The position numbers and the translations under genes are program-made. The notes below the pieces were generated by a model, which saw only the letters and a list, made by a program, of their open reading frames with translations, searched no databases and was not told where the DNA came from. Shown here piece by piece: positions 25,707 through 33,011 of a stretch of DNA of 64,000 bases. How positions within the stretch are numbered: position 1 is the first letter of the stretch; each line of letters starts with the position of its first letter. This DNA is from an uncultured Methanomassiliicoccales archaeon (GTDB taxonomy: Archaea > Thermoplasmatota > Thermoplasmata > Methanomassiliicoccales > Methanomethylophilaceae): the NCBI GenBank assembly GCA_949292635.1, contig CASEZY010000001.1, forward strand, positions 158,434-222,433, read 5' to 3'.

Positions 25707-26527
25707 TGCAAAGCCTCCTTCAGCTCCTTGACGGCCTGCTCATACTCATCGGGCTTGCAAGCCCTGCCATGGAATCCGGCCTGGTTCTCCATGAAGGAGA
25801 CGCCTTTGCCCTTCACGGTGTTCATGATGATGACGCTGGGGGAGTCCGAACGCTTGGCCTCCTCGATGGCGCCGATGATCTGGTCGATGTCGTGGCCGTC
25901 TATCTCGAAGACGTCCCATCCGAAGGCCAGCCACTTGTCCGGCAACGGGTCCAGGGGCATGACCTTCTCGGTGTCACCCTCGATCTGCAGCCTGTTGCGG
26001 TCCACGAACGCTATGAGGTTGTCCAGCTTCCTGCCGGAGGCGAACATCATGGCCTCATAGTTCTGACCGCTCTGAAGTTCCCCGTCTCCGAGGAGGCAGT
26101 ACACGTTGTAGCCCTTCCCGTCCATCTTGCCCGCAAGGGCGATCCCGCAGGCCATGCTGAGCCCCTGGCCCAGGGAGCCGGTGGACATCTCCACTCCGGG
26201 TACCTTGCCCCTGACCGGGTGTCCCTGCAGACGGGAGCCCATCTTCCTCAGGGTGAGCAGCTCATCCACGGGGAAGTATCCGGACTCCGCCAGCGCCGCG
26301 TAGAGAACGGGGGCCACGTGTCCCTTGGAAAGCACGAAGCGGTCCCTGTCCTCCCACTGGGGGTTCTTGGGGTCGTGCCTGAGCTCCTTGAAGTAGAGCA
26401 CGGCCATCAGGTCCGCGGAGGAAAGCGATCCCCCGGGATGCCCCGATCCGGCCGCGGTCGTCATCTCGATGACGTGAAGTCTGAGCAGGTCGGCCTTGCG
26501 CTTCAGTTCGGCAGCGGTCGGGGACAT
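25703..26527 (-). CDS. tktA: Transketolase, N-terminal (thiamine diphosphate-binding) subunit
   Basis: A 274-residue protein with the N-terminal transketolase domain. Key segments are AGSGHPGGSLSSADLMAVLYF, DRFVLSKGHVAPVLYAAL, STGSLGQGLSMACGIAL and the thiamine diphosphate/Mg motif GDGELQSGQNYEAM followed by VDRNRLQ. The start at 26527 is set by homology; upstream residues in the same frame belong to a shadow of PCNA. It lies seven bases after PCNA. Confidence 0.93.
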   Translation of the reverse strand: MSPTAAELKRKADLLRLHVIEMTTAAGSGHPGGSLSSADLMAVLYFKELRHDPKNPQWEDRDRFVLSKGHVAPVLYAALAESGYFPVDELLTLRKMGSRLQGHPVRGKVPGVEMSTGSLGQGLSMACGIALAGKMDGKGYNVYCLLGDGELQSGQNYEAMMFASGRKLDNLIAFVDRNRLQIEGDTEKVMPLDPLPDKWLAFGWDVFEIDGHDIDQIIGAIEEAKRSDSPSVIIMNTVKGKGVSFMENQAGFHGRACKPDEYEQAVKELKEALQ

Positions 26528-26534
26528 GGGCACC

Positions 26535-27272
26535 TCAGTCGTTCTCGATCCTGGGCGCCAGGAGATACCTGACCACTCCGGCACCGTCGGCGATGCCGAA
26601 CACCACCTTCACCGGGAAGTTAGTGTCCATCTCGACCCTCATCACGGTCTCGGCGGGAATCGCCTTCATCAGGTTGGAGAAGTAGTCCAGGGGGTAGGTG
26701 CTGACCACCCTTGCGGGGGTCTCGATCTTGACGGAATCGGAGGATTCCAGGGACAGCTCCGCGGAGTCGGTGTCCCCCTCGCAGCGCAGCTGGAAGATGT
26801 CGGTGTCCATGACGAGGATGATGTGGTCGGAAATGGACTCCGATGCCTTGATACCGCGCTGGAAGTCCGCCGCCGGCAGCTCCGCGAAGGCCTTCAAAGG
26901 CATCTCGGGGACCTTGGGGGTAGACATGTTGGCGGTGTCCAGGAGGTTCATGCGGCGGGTGATGTTGCCCACCTTGAAGACCAGCCTTCCGCGCTCGGAG
27001 TCCTGCTCCATGACGATGGTGTCCCCGGAGGATGCCAGCTTCAGCACGTCCTTGACCTTGTCCAGGTCGAATCCCAGCTCCACCTCGTCGGCCTCGAAGG
27101 ACTTGAAGGCGTCCTTGCCGAGCATGAGCTCGATCATGGCCACGTGAGCGGGGTCCACTGCCTTGAGGGACATGCCCTCGGCGGTGACGGAGAACTTCAC
27201 CTCGTCCACCAGGGTGGAGATGATGTTCACAAGACCCTTGAGGGTCTCTGCCTTCAGTTCTGCCTTGAACAT
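26535..27272 (-). CDS. pcn: DNA polymerase sliding clamp PCNA
   Basis: A 245-residue archaeal PCNA of normal length that encircles DNA and tethers polymerase, ligase and FEN1. Recognisable parts are LVDEVKFSVTAEGMSLKAVDPAHVAM, ELGFDLDKVKDVLKLA, the interdomain region PLKAFAELPAADFQRGIKASESISDHI, and the C-terminal VRYLLAPRIEND. It follows TFS by 12 bases and leads into the split transketolase genes. Confidence 0.95.
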   Translation of the reverse strand: MFKAELKAETLKGLVNIISTLVDEVKFSVTAEGMSLKAVDPAHVAMIELMLGKDAFKSFEADEVELGFDLDKVKDVLKLASSGDTIVMEQDSERGRLVFKVGNITRRMNLLDTANMSTPKVPEMPLKAFAELPAADFQRGIKASESISDHIILVMDTDIFQLRCEGDTDSAELSLESSDSVKIETPARVVSTYPLDYFSNLMKAIPAETVMRVEMDTNFPVKVVFGIADGAGVVRYLLAPRIEND

Positions 27273-27284
27273 GACGGAACCCCC

Positions 27285-27584
27285 TCAGTACTCCCTCCAG
27301 GAGTAGTTGCACTTGCAGCAGCGGTAGATGCGGGTCTCGGGCTCATCCGCCGCCCTGGTCTGCCTGATCATGAAGTAGGCCTCAGTGTTGCCGCACTCGG
27401 GGCATATGATGCGGGTCTTGGGGAGGGTCGCCGTGTTCTCGGTGATGACCGCGGTCTCCTTCTCCTTGGAGTTGGTCATGAAACGCTCGCCGTCCGCGGT
27501 GCCGAGCTCCTTCTCCTTTCCGCACTGGTTGCAGACGAACTTCCCGCCCTTGGGGAACATCATTGATCCGCATTCGCAAAACAT
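27285..27584 (-). CDS. tfs: Transcription elongation/cleavage factor TFS (RPB9/TFIIS-like)
   Basis: A 99-residue archaeal TFS. An N-terminal zinc ribbon (CECG then CNQCG) is followed by the C-terminal TFIIS-type ribbon: CPECGNTEAYFMIRQTRAADEPETRIYRCCKCNYSWREY, with the Asp-Glu pair that triggers RNA polymerase transcript cleavage. A GAGG ribosome-binding site and an upstream TATA-like element make it the likely first gene of the seven-gene operon running to taw2. Confidence 0.95.
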   Translation of the reverse strand: MFCECGSMMFPKGGKFVCNQCGKEKELGTADGERFMTNSKEKETAVITENTATLPKTRIICPECGNTEAYFMIRQTRAADEPETRIYRCCKCNYSWREY

Positions 27585-27617
27585 GTTACATCCTCGTTTG
27601 GCGGCGATGGATTGGAA

Positions 27618-27652
27618 CTATAAAATAACGATGGGGCGCGTGCGTGCGCCCC
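27618..27652 (-). promoter_or_regulatory. TATA-like element and GC-rich palindrome before tfs
   Basis: On the minus strand GTTATTTTATAG (27618-27629) lies about 40 bases before the tfs ATG. Directly upstream is the perfect palindrome GGGGCGC-N6-GCGCCCC at 27633-27652, which could also end transcripts of the membrane-protein gene stopping at 27693. Confidence 0.5.
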
Positions 27653-27692
27653 TTATAAGAGCGGATGAGTGGCGACGACGGCCAGCGGACGG

Positions 27693-28739
27693 TCAGAGGT
27701 ACTCGAAGTCGTCCGCGTGATCGTGCTGTACGGGAGGCTGGGTCTTCTCCGGTTCCGGCATCTCCGCGGGTGCGGGCTCGAGGACCTTCTCCTCCTTCTC
27801 GGCCACGGGCGCCCTCTCCGGCTCGGCGGCGGGGGTCTCGGTCTCGACATTCCCCTCCTCCTTGGCGGGCTCCTTTGCACGGGAGCGCCTGGCGCGTGCG
27901 GGCTTGGGCTCCTCGACAGGCGTCTCGACGGCGTCGCCGGCGAACTGTGCGAGGGGCGACGTCTCGGATGTGGTGGCGGACGAGGTGGCGGTGACAGCGG
28001 CGCTCGGCACGGCGGTACTGGCTATGCTGGTGGCGGTGACGTCGTTCCTGCGGCGTGTGCGGGATACGGGAACCTCCTTCTCCTGACCCTGTGCCCTGAG
28101 CTCCGCACCGGCCACGTTGTTGACGCTCACCGCGGTGTAGTCGGCGTAGGAGCTGAAGCCCATGGGGCGTCCCTCCGTGGCGGCCTTGGCGGACCTGGGG
28201 GGAGCGGGTGCGGTGCCGTTGACCGCCTGTTCCACGATGATGGAGATCTCCTTGCGGGACTGGTTGGCCATGGCGCCTCCGACGACGGCGAACACGCCCA
28301 TCATCACGAAGTCGCCTCCGGAGAAGGTGAACGAACCGGACACCATTCCGGCGAATCCGGCCATGTAGTCCCTGGCAGATGCCAGCCAGTCGCCCAGCGG
28401 GGGCATGGTGTTGGCGATGAAGTCCTGGACGTTCTGCAGGGACAGAATCCACTCCGTCCCGGCTGTGATGGCAAGACCCAGAAGCGAGAGGATGAATGTC
28501 GCTCCCAGTGCCACCCCCACGCCCTTGGACATGCTGCCCGCTCTGCGCCCTCCCACGTAGCCTGCCACCATCTGTCCCAGCGGTATTATCCACCAGAGGA
28601 CCAGTGCCAGCACTAGCATTAGGAACAAACCGGACTTCGGATCATAGAAGCTCTGCGAAGCTCTACCGGTAGCTGTGTCCACGAACTTGGCCGCAGACCG
28701 TCCCCAGTCTATCTTGCGGCCTTTCAGCCTGTAATTCAT
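27693..28739 (-). CDS. Membrane protein of unknown function with Pro/Glu/Ala-rich tail
   Basis: A 348-residue protein I cannot place in a named family. Residues about 35-175 hold several hydrophobic helices (GLFLMLVLALVLWWIIPLGQMVAGYVGGRRAG, VGVALGATFILSLLGLAITAG, GGDFVMMGVFAVVGGAMAN). From about residue 200 on it is low in complexity, rich in Ala, Pro, Glu and Thr/Ser, with a basic patch PARARRSRAK. Such tails are usually unstructured and cytoplasmic. I chose the ATG at 28739 with GGTGGG upstream. A 20-base palindrome lies ten bases before the start, suggesting specific regulation. Confidence 0.85.
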   Translation of the reverse strand: MNYRLKGRKIDWGRSAAKFVDTATGRASQSFYDPKSGLFLMLVLALVLWWIIPLGQMVAGYVGGRRAGSMSKGVGVALGATFILSLLGLAITAGTEWILSLQNVQDFIANTMPPLGDWLASARDYMAGFAGMVSGSFTFSGGDFVMMGVFAVVGGAMANQSRKEISIIVEQAVNGTAPAPPRSAKAATEGRPMGFSSYADYTAVSVNNVAGAELRAQGQEKEVPVSRTRRRNDVTATSIASTAVPSAAVTATSSATTSETSPLAQFAGDAVETPVEEPKPARARRSRAKEPAKEEGNVETETPAAEPERAPVAEKEEKVLEPAPAEMPEPEKTQPPVQHDHADDFEYL

Positions 28740-28748
28740 GCATCCCAC

Positions 28749-28768
28749 CGTCAGACAAAAGTCTGACG
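28749..28768 (-). promoter_or_regulatory. Perfect palindrome, likely operator of the membrane-protein gene
   Basis: CGTCAGAC-AAAA-GTCTGACG is an 8-bp perfect inverted repeat with a four-base centre. It lies 10-30 bases before the start at 28739 and about 20-35 bases downstream of a TATA-like CTTATATATC (28787-28796), so it would cover the transcription start. As RNA it would be a strong hairpin just before the ribosome-binding site. Confidence 0.5.
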
Positions 28769-28812
28769 TTTTTACAACCCATAAACGATATATAAGCGTT
28801 GCCGAATCAACC

Positions 28813-28917
28813 AATTATAAACCGCGCGTACGCGCAAGCGGACTGTATCCGCAATCCATGTATCACGGACAAGGGGCCCCGGCCCCGTTATCACAAAGTC
28901 CTCGCCAGAATGCGAGG
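28813..28917 (+). promoter_or_regulatory. Promoter and structured leader before the beta-CASP RNase gene
   Basis: A TATA-like AATTATAAA at 28813-28821 is followed by the palindrome GCGCGT/ACGCGC (28824-28835). The leader that would result holds two perfect hairpins: GGGGCC-CC-GGCCCC (28873-28886) and CCTCGC-N6-GCGAGG (28900-28917), the latter shortly before the GGAG ribosome-binding site. Confidence 0.45.
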
Positions 28918-28935
28918 CATACGGAGACTGATAGA

Positions 28936-30171
28936 ATGAAGACAGAATTCAAATTCCTTGGCGGCGCCGACATGGTGGGCCGTATGGGCATGACCATCGA
29001 GTGCAAGGACGAGACCATGCTGATGGAATACGGCATGAGCCCCTCCAAACCCCCGGAGTACCCCCTGCAGGCACCCAGGATCAAGCACGCCTTCCTAACC
29101 CACTCACATCTCGACCACTGCGGCATGATGCCCGCCGTCTGCGGAAGGGACAGGTGCGAGCTCTTCACCACCCCGCTCACCGCGGAGGTGGGAGAGATCA
29201 TGATGCATGACAGCCTCAAGATCGCCAAGGCGGAGAACTACCCCCAGCCCTACACCGCGGGGGACATCGAGAGGACCATGAAGAGCGTGGTCCCCCTGGA
29301 GTTCGAGGACACCATCGAGCTGGACAACTTCGACGTCAGGCTGCACTCCGCCGGACATGTCCCCGGTGCGGCCATGTTCGAGTTCATGGGCGACACCAAC
29401 ACCCTCTACACCGGCGACCTGCACACCATACCCACAAGGCTCACCGACGCCGCCAAGCCGGTGGACTGCGAGAACCTGTTCATCGAGGGAACCTACGGCG
29501 GACGCCTGCACCCTGACCGCAAGGCCACCGAGAAGGAGTTCCTGGAGAAGGTTGACGAGGTCGTCGACAGGGGAGGCACCGTCATCGTCCCCAGCTTCGC
29601 CATCGGAAGGACCCAGGAGATCATGGTCCTGCTGAAGGACTGCGGCTACGACATGTGGGTTGACGGCATGGGACGCTCGGTCACCAGGCTGTACAGCGAC
29701 TACCCCGAGTACCTGCTGGACCCCAAGGCCCTCAAGGCCGCCAAGAGGAGGTTCAGCGAGGTCAGGACCGCCAACATGAGGAAGGAGGCCCGCAGGGCGG
29801 ACGTCATCGTCACCACCGGCGGAATGCTGGACGGCGGACCGGTGCTCAACTACCTGAAGGGAATGAAGGATGATCCCAAGAACGCTGTGCTCCTGGTGGG
29901 CTATCAGGCGGAGGACACCAACGGCAGGATGTTGATGGAGCAGGGCGTCATCAACGTGGACGGGGAGACCCACAAGATCGAGTGCGAGGTGCAGAAGTAC
30001 GACTTCTCGGCGCACGCGGACCACCAGCAGATCGTGGACTTCGTACACGCCTGCCACCCCACCAACGTGGTGCTGATGCACTCCGAGACCAGGGAGATGT
30101 TCCTCGATGACCTTGCCGACTACAACGTCATACTGCCCAAGCCCGGAGAGCCCTTCCAGCTGGAGATCTGA
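28936..30171 (+). CDS. Beta-CASP metallo-beta-lactamase ribonuclease (aCPSF2-like)
   Basis: A 411-residue RNase of the archaeal CPSF group without the N-terminal KH domains of aCPSF1. Metal-binding motifs are THSHLDHCG (motif 2), HSAGHVPGA (motif 3) and TGDLHT (motif 4); beta-CASP motifs are PSFAIGRTQE (A), YDFSAHADHQQIVDF (B) and VLMHSE (C). It likely cuts RNA as endo- and/or 5'-exonuclease in mRNA processing. The ATG at 28936 has GGAG nine bases upstream; an in-frame ATG at 28858 would add 26 unlike residues and is less likely. The 3' end overlaps the open frame of nadC. Confidence 0.9.
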   Translation: MKTEFKFLGGADMVGRMGMTIECKDETMLMEYGMSPSKPPEYPLQAPRIKHAFLTHSHLDHCGMMPAVCGRDRCELFTTPLTAEVGEIMMHDSLKIAKAENYPQPYTAGDIERTMKSVVPLEFEDTIELDNFDVRLHSAGHVPGAAMFEFMGDTNTLYTGDLHTIPTRLTDAAKPVDCENLFIEGTYGGRLHPDRKATEKEFLEKVDEVVDRGGTVIVPSFAIGRTQEIMVLLKDCGYDMWVDGMGRSVTRLYSDYPEYLLDPKALKAAKRRFSEVRTANMRKEARRADVIVTTGGMLDGGPVLNYLKGMKDDPKNAVLLVGYQAEDTNGRMLMEQGVINVDGETHKIECEVQKYDFSAHADHQQIVDFVHACHPTNVVLMHSETREMFLDDLADYNVILPKPGEPFQLEI

Positions 30172-30976
30172 CATCGACCGCTTCATCGCCGAGGACGTCG
30201 GACCGGGCGATATCACCGCGGAGCTGCTGGTCCCCGAGGGGGACGGCATCGCGGAGATAGTCTGCGAGGACACCGCCATAGCCGCGGGATTGGAGGAGGC
30301 CGTCGAGGTCTTCTCAAGGTTCGGCGTGAGGGCGGTGCCCCAGGTCGCCGACGGGGATCCGGTGCGCAAGGGCAGATGCGTGATGATGATGGAAGGTCCC
30401 GTGAGAGGGATCGTCACCGCCGAACGCACCGCCCTGAACATCATGATGAGGATGAGCGGCATTGCCACCATGACCGGGGACGCCACCGCTGCCGTGAGGG
30501 CTGCCGGAGGGACCGCCGTGATATGCGGGACCAGGAAGACCGCTCCCGGTCTGAGGGCACTGGACAAGAAGGCCGTGGCCCTCGGGGGCGGGGAGCCCCA
30601 CCGGATGGGACTCTACGACATGGTTCTGATCAAGGACAACCACATCGCCGCCGCCGGAGGCGTGGGCAACGCCATGTCCCGTCTCGCCGGGATTCCCGAC
30701 GGGGTGAAGGTAGAGGTGGAGGTTGAAAGTCCGGAGGACGCCGCCGAGGCGGCGAAGTGTCACCCGGACATGATCATGTTCGACAACCGCAGCCCGGAGG
30801 AGGCGGAAGATATGTACCGGATCGTCAAGTCCATCGATCCGAGCATATCGGTCGAGGTCTCCGGCAGGATGAACATGGACAACGTGGCATCCTACGCCAA
30901 ATGCGCCGACCGCATATCCATGGGATGCCTCACCCATTCGGTGAGGGCGATCCACTATTCCCTGAGGCTCCTCTGA
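30107..30976 (+). CDS. nadC: Quinolinate (nicotinate-nucleotide) phosphoribosyltransferase
   Basis: Converts quinolinate and PRPP to nicotinate mononucleotide in NAD synthesis. Clear signatures are FIAEDVGPGDITAELL, VRGIVTAERTALNIMMRMSGIATMT, CGTRKTAPGLRALDKKAVALGGGEPHRMGLYDMVLIKDNHI and VEVEVES. The start is a puzzle: homology begins near 30165, where the aCPSF2-like gene ends, but no ATG, GTG or TTG lies there in this frame. The nearest are TTG at 30113 and ATG at 30107 (GGGAG upstream), giving about 20 extra residues and a 65-base overlap. I report 30107 as the most defensible start. Confidence 0.9.
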   Translation: MTLPTTTSYCPSPESPSSWRSDIDRFIAEDVGPGDITAELLVPEGDGIAEIVCEDTAIAAGLEEAVEVFSRFGVRAVPQVADGDPVRKGRCVMMMEGPVRGIVTAERTALNIMMRMSGIATMTGDATAAVRAAGGTAVICGTRKTAPGLRALDKKAVALGGGEPHRMGLYDMVLIKDNHIAAAGGVGNAMSRLAGIPDGVKVEVEVESPEDAAEAAKCHPDMIMFDNRSPEEAEDMYRIVKSIDPSISVEVSGRMNMDNVASYAKCADRISMGCLTHSVRAIHYSLRLL

Positions 30977-31034
30977 GCCTTGGATCATTACACCTGGCTC
31001 TTTGTAAAATTATGGCCGAAGAGCCGTGAGGCTC
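30977..31034. terminator. Convergent 3' region of nadC and kef with small hairpins
   Basis: Between the convergent stops lies a GAGCC/GGCTC pairing followed on the plus strand by TTTGTAAAATT. A tight hairpin GAGCC-GTGA-GGCTC (31021-31034) overlaps the antiporter stop codon. Either could help end transcription; both stems are short. Confidence 0.35.
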
Positions 31035-32787
31035 ATTCGACCGGAGGGCAACTGTGTGCGGCCTCGGCCGCATCTTTCTTCTGCTTCCTTCTGGCCAGGT
31101 ACACACCGATCAGGAGGATCACGACGACCACCGGCACGATGACCAGGGATCCCGCGCTACCGAAGGGCCCGGGAAGCAGCAGCAGGACCAGCAGATCGAT
31201 GATTGCCACGATCAATGCGGTGCTGTAGTACTGCAGGGCACGGTACAAATCCGCCCTCTCCTCGTATCCTTCGGAGTTGTTCGTGAACCCTCTGCCCAAC
31301 AGGATCTTGTCGATGAACTTCACGTTGCGGACCAGCACGGTGGTGGGGGTGACCAGCAGGAAGAAGTTTATTGCCATGACGATCAGGTGCGACTGCTCGA
31401 GGCTCAATCCCATTACATCGGAGATGTACACCGAGATGGACTCGGACGCCATGATGAAGACGATCTCGATCACGATGATTAGGAACACCGCGGTGTACGC
31501 CCTGTTGGCACTGGAGTGGACGCGTCTGGCGACAGCTTCCGATGCGTCCATCCTGGCGTACAGGTCAGCCCTGGTCTCTGTGAGTCCGTTGAGGAGCCGG
31601 GTGAGTCTCTTGGGCTGCTTGGTCTCGTACCAGTCGATGACGTCGAACATCCTCCTGGAGATCAGCGGCAGCACGATCATTGATACCAGTGCCGCACCGA
31701 TAACGGCGGTGTAGAAGTTGTCATCCACCACACCCGCACCCAACGCCTCCTGGGCGATGATGAAGGCGAACTCTCCCATGGCCATCAGGGACACCGATGC
31801 TATGAATCCGTCCTTCAGGCTGCGGTTGCCCACGTAGTATCCGAGGAACACGGTGAAGAACTTGGACACCGCGAAGGTCAGGAAGATGATGATTATCATC
31901 GGGATGACACTGGCGAAGGCATGGATGTTCACCTGCATTCCCACGTGGATGAAGAAGATGGCCATGAACAGCTCGCGCATGGGCATGACCTTCTCCTCGA
32001 TGTTGTGCCTATGTATGCTCTGCGAGACGATGACTCCCATCAGGAACGCTCCGATGGCCATGGACATGCCAATCCTCACGGACAGCAGAGCCATGCCGAA
32101 GCAGAGGCCCACGGCGAGGACCATCAGAACCTCGGATGAGGTCTTGTTGCCCACCCAGTCCAATATCCTGGGGAGGAAGCGCACTCCGATGAAGATGCTT
32201 CCCAGCATGAACACCACGATCATGGCGACCATCAGGACGATGCTGGTCATGTCGGTGTCCAGGGCGCCGGTGGCCAGCATGGGGGCGAGCATGGACAAGA
32301 TGATGACCTGACCCACGTCCTCCATGACGGTGACCAAGACCATGGTCTCCGCCTCCTCCTTGGTGATGCGCTCGAACATCTTCAGGACGGCGGTGACCAC
32401 AGCGGTACTCGAACCGGAGATGACCGCACCCAGGGTCAGGGCCTGCAGCGTGCCCATGCCCAGTAATGAACCGGCGATGTATCCGCATAGGACCATCAAC
32501 GGCAGCTGTACGATGGCGACGACCATGGCGAACCTGCCGTTGGCCTTCAGCTTGCTGATATCCAGCTCCATGCCGATGCTGAACATCAGCATGACCAGTC
32601 CGATATCCGACAGTACGGTGATGATCTGTTCGCTGGACGTGGGGATGTCGATGTAGTTGGCGATCAGGATACCTGCGAACAGGTAACCGATGATCGGAGG
32701 GAGCTTGAGCTTACTGAAGACGACCGAACATACCCCGGCCAACAGGGTCAGGGTGGCCATGATGATAAGGAACTCGAGCTCCTCCAC
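31033..32787 (-). CDS. Kef-type monovalent cation:proton antiporter (CPA2) with extra C-terminal membrane segments
   Basis: A 584-residue integral membrane protein. The first ~390 residues form a CPA2 exchanger domain: LKLPPIIGYLFAGILI, SIGMELDISKL, GAVISGSSTAVVTAVL, FFIHVGMQVNI and AMGEFAFIIAQEA. Beyond a cytoplasmic stretch (about 395-440) lie three more predicted helices and a short charged tail. The usual KefB/TrkA-N regulatory domain is absent. The start is GTG with a TATA-like element (32807-32816) about 24 bases upstream, and no ribosome-binding site is seen, fitting a leaderless mRNA. It should exchange K+ or Na+ for protons; ion and direction cannot be read. Confidence 0.88.
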   Translation of the reverse strand: MEELEFLIIMATLTLLAGVCSVVFSKLKLPPIIGYLFAGILIANYIDIPTSSEQIITVLSDIGLVMLMFSIGMELDISKLKANGRFAMVVAIVQLPLMVLCGYIAGSLLGMGTLQALTLGAVISGSSTAVVTAVLKMFERITKEEAETMVLVTVMEDVGQVIILSMLAPMLATGALDTDMTSIVLMVAMIVVFMLGSIFIGVRFLPRILDWVGNKTSSEVLMVLAVGLCFGMALLSVRIGMSMAIGAFLMGVIVSQSIHRHNIEEKVMPMRELFMAIFFIHVGMQVNIHAFASVIPMIIIIFLTFAVSKFFTVFLGYYVGNRSLKDGFIASVSLMAMGEFAFIIAQEALGAGVVDDNFYTAVIGAALVSMIVLPLISRRMFDVIDWYETKQPKRLTRLLNGLTETRADLYARMDASEAVARRVHSSANRAYTAVFLIIVIEIVFIMASESISVYISDVMGLSLEQSHLIVMAINFFLLVTPTTVLVRNVKFIDKILLGRGFTNNSEGYEERADLYRALQYYSTALIVAIIDLLVLLLLPGPFGSAGSLVIVPVVVVILLIGVYLARRKQKKDAAEAAHSCPPVE

Positions 32788-32846
32788 ATGAAAGGGATGA
32801 CACCCACTATATTAAGATTGACCCGTCAACTTTGTGCAGAATGGAG

Positions 32847-32919
32847 TGGGCCCGGCCGGGATCGAACCGGCGGCCTACGCCTTGTAAGGGCGTCGTCATA
32901 ACCACTAGACCACGGGCCC
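32847..32919 (-). tRNA. tRNA-Val, anticodon TAC
   Basis: A 73-base cloverleaf on the minus strand. The acceptor stem GGGCCCG pairs with CGGGCCC, with discriminator A. The anticodon stem ACGCC/GGCGT holds the loop CTTACAA, giving anticodon UAC (Val, codon GUA). The T arm is GCCGG-TTCGATC-CCGGC. CCA is not encoded and no intron is seen. It stands alone between the antiporter gene and divergent rtcA. Confidence 0.95.
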
Positions 32920-32945
32920 GGTAGGACCCCGATTGACCGCTCCCC

Positions 32946-32953
32946 TATAAAAC
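32946..32953 (-). promoter_or_regulatory. TATA-like element for tRNA-Val
   Basis: GTTTTATA on the minus strand lies about 30 bases upstream of the tRNA 5' end, the normal archaeal distance for a transcript starting close to the mature end. Confidence 0.6.
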
Positions 32954-33011
32954 ATTCCCACCCCCGGCGACGGGTGCAAGTATTAATCTGGGAATCATAT
33001 GTGTCAAGGCT

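Noticed and set aside
25703..26527. Transketolase split as a broken gene
   Set aside because: Two-subunit transketolase with an ATGA overlap is normal in archaea.
28858..28935. Upstream in-frame ATG as the start of the beta-CASP RNase
   Set aside because: The added 26 residues look unlike the family, lie over hairpin-forming DNA, and the inner ATG has a well-placed GGAG site.
29104..30567. 487-codon minus-strand frame opposite the beta-CASP RNase and nadC
   Set aside because: Spans two well-supported genes on the other strand and has shadow-type composition.
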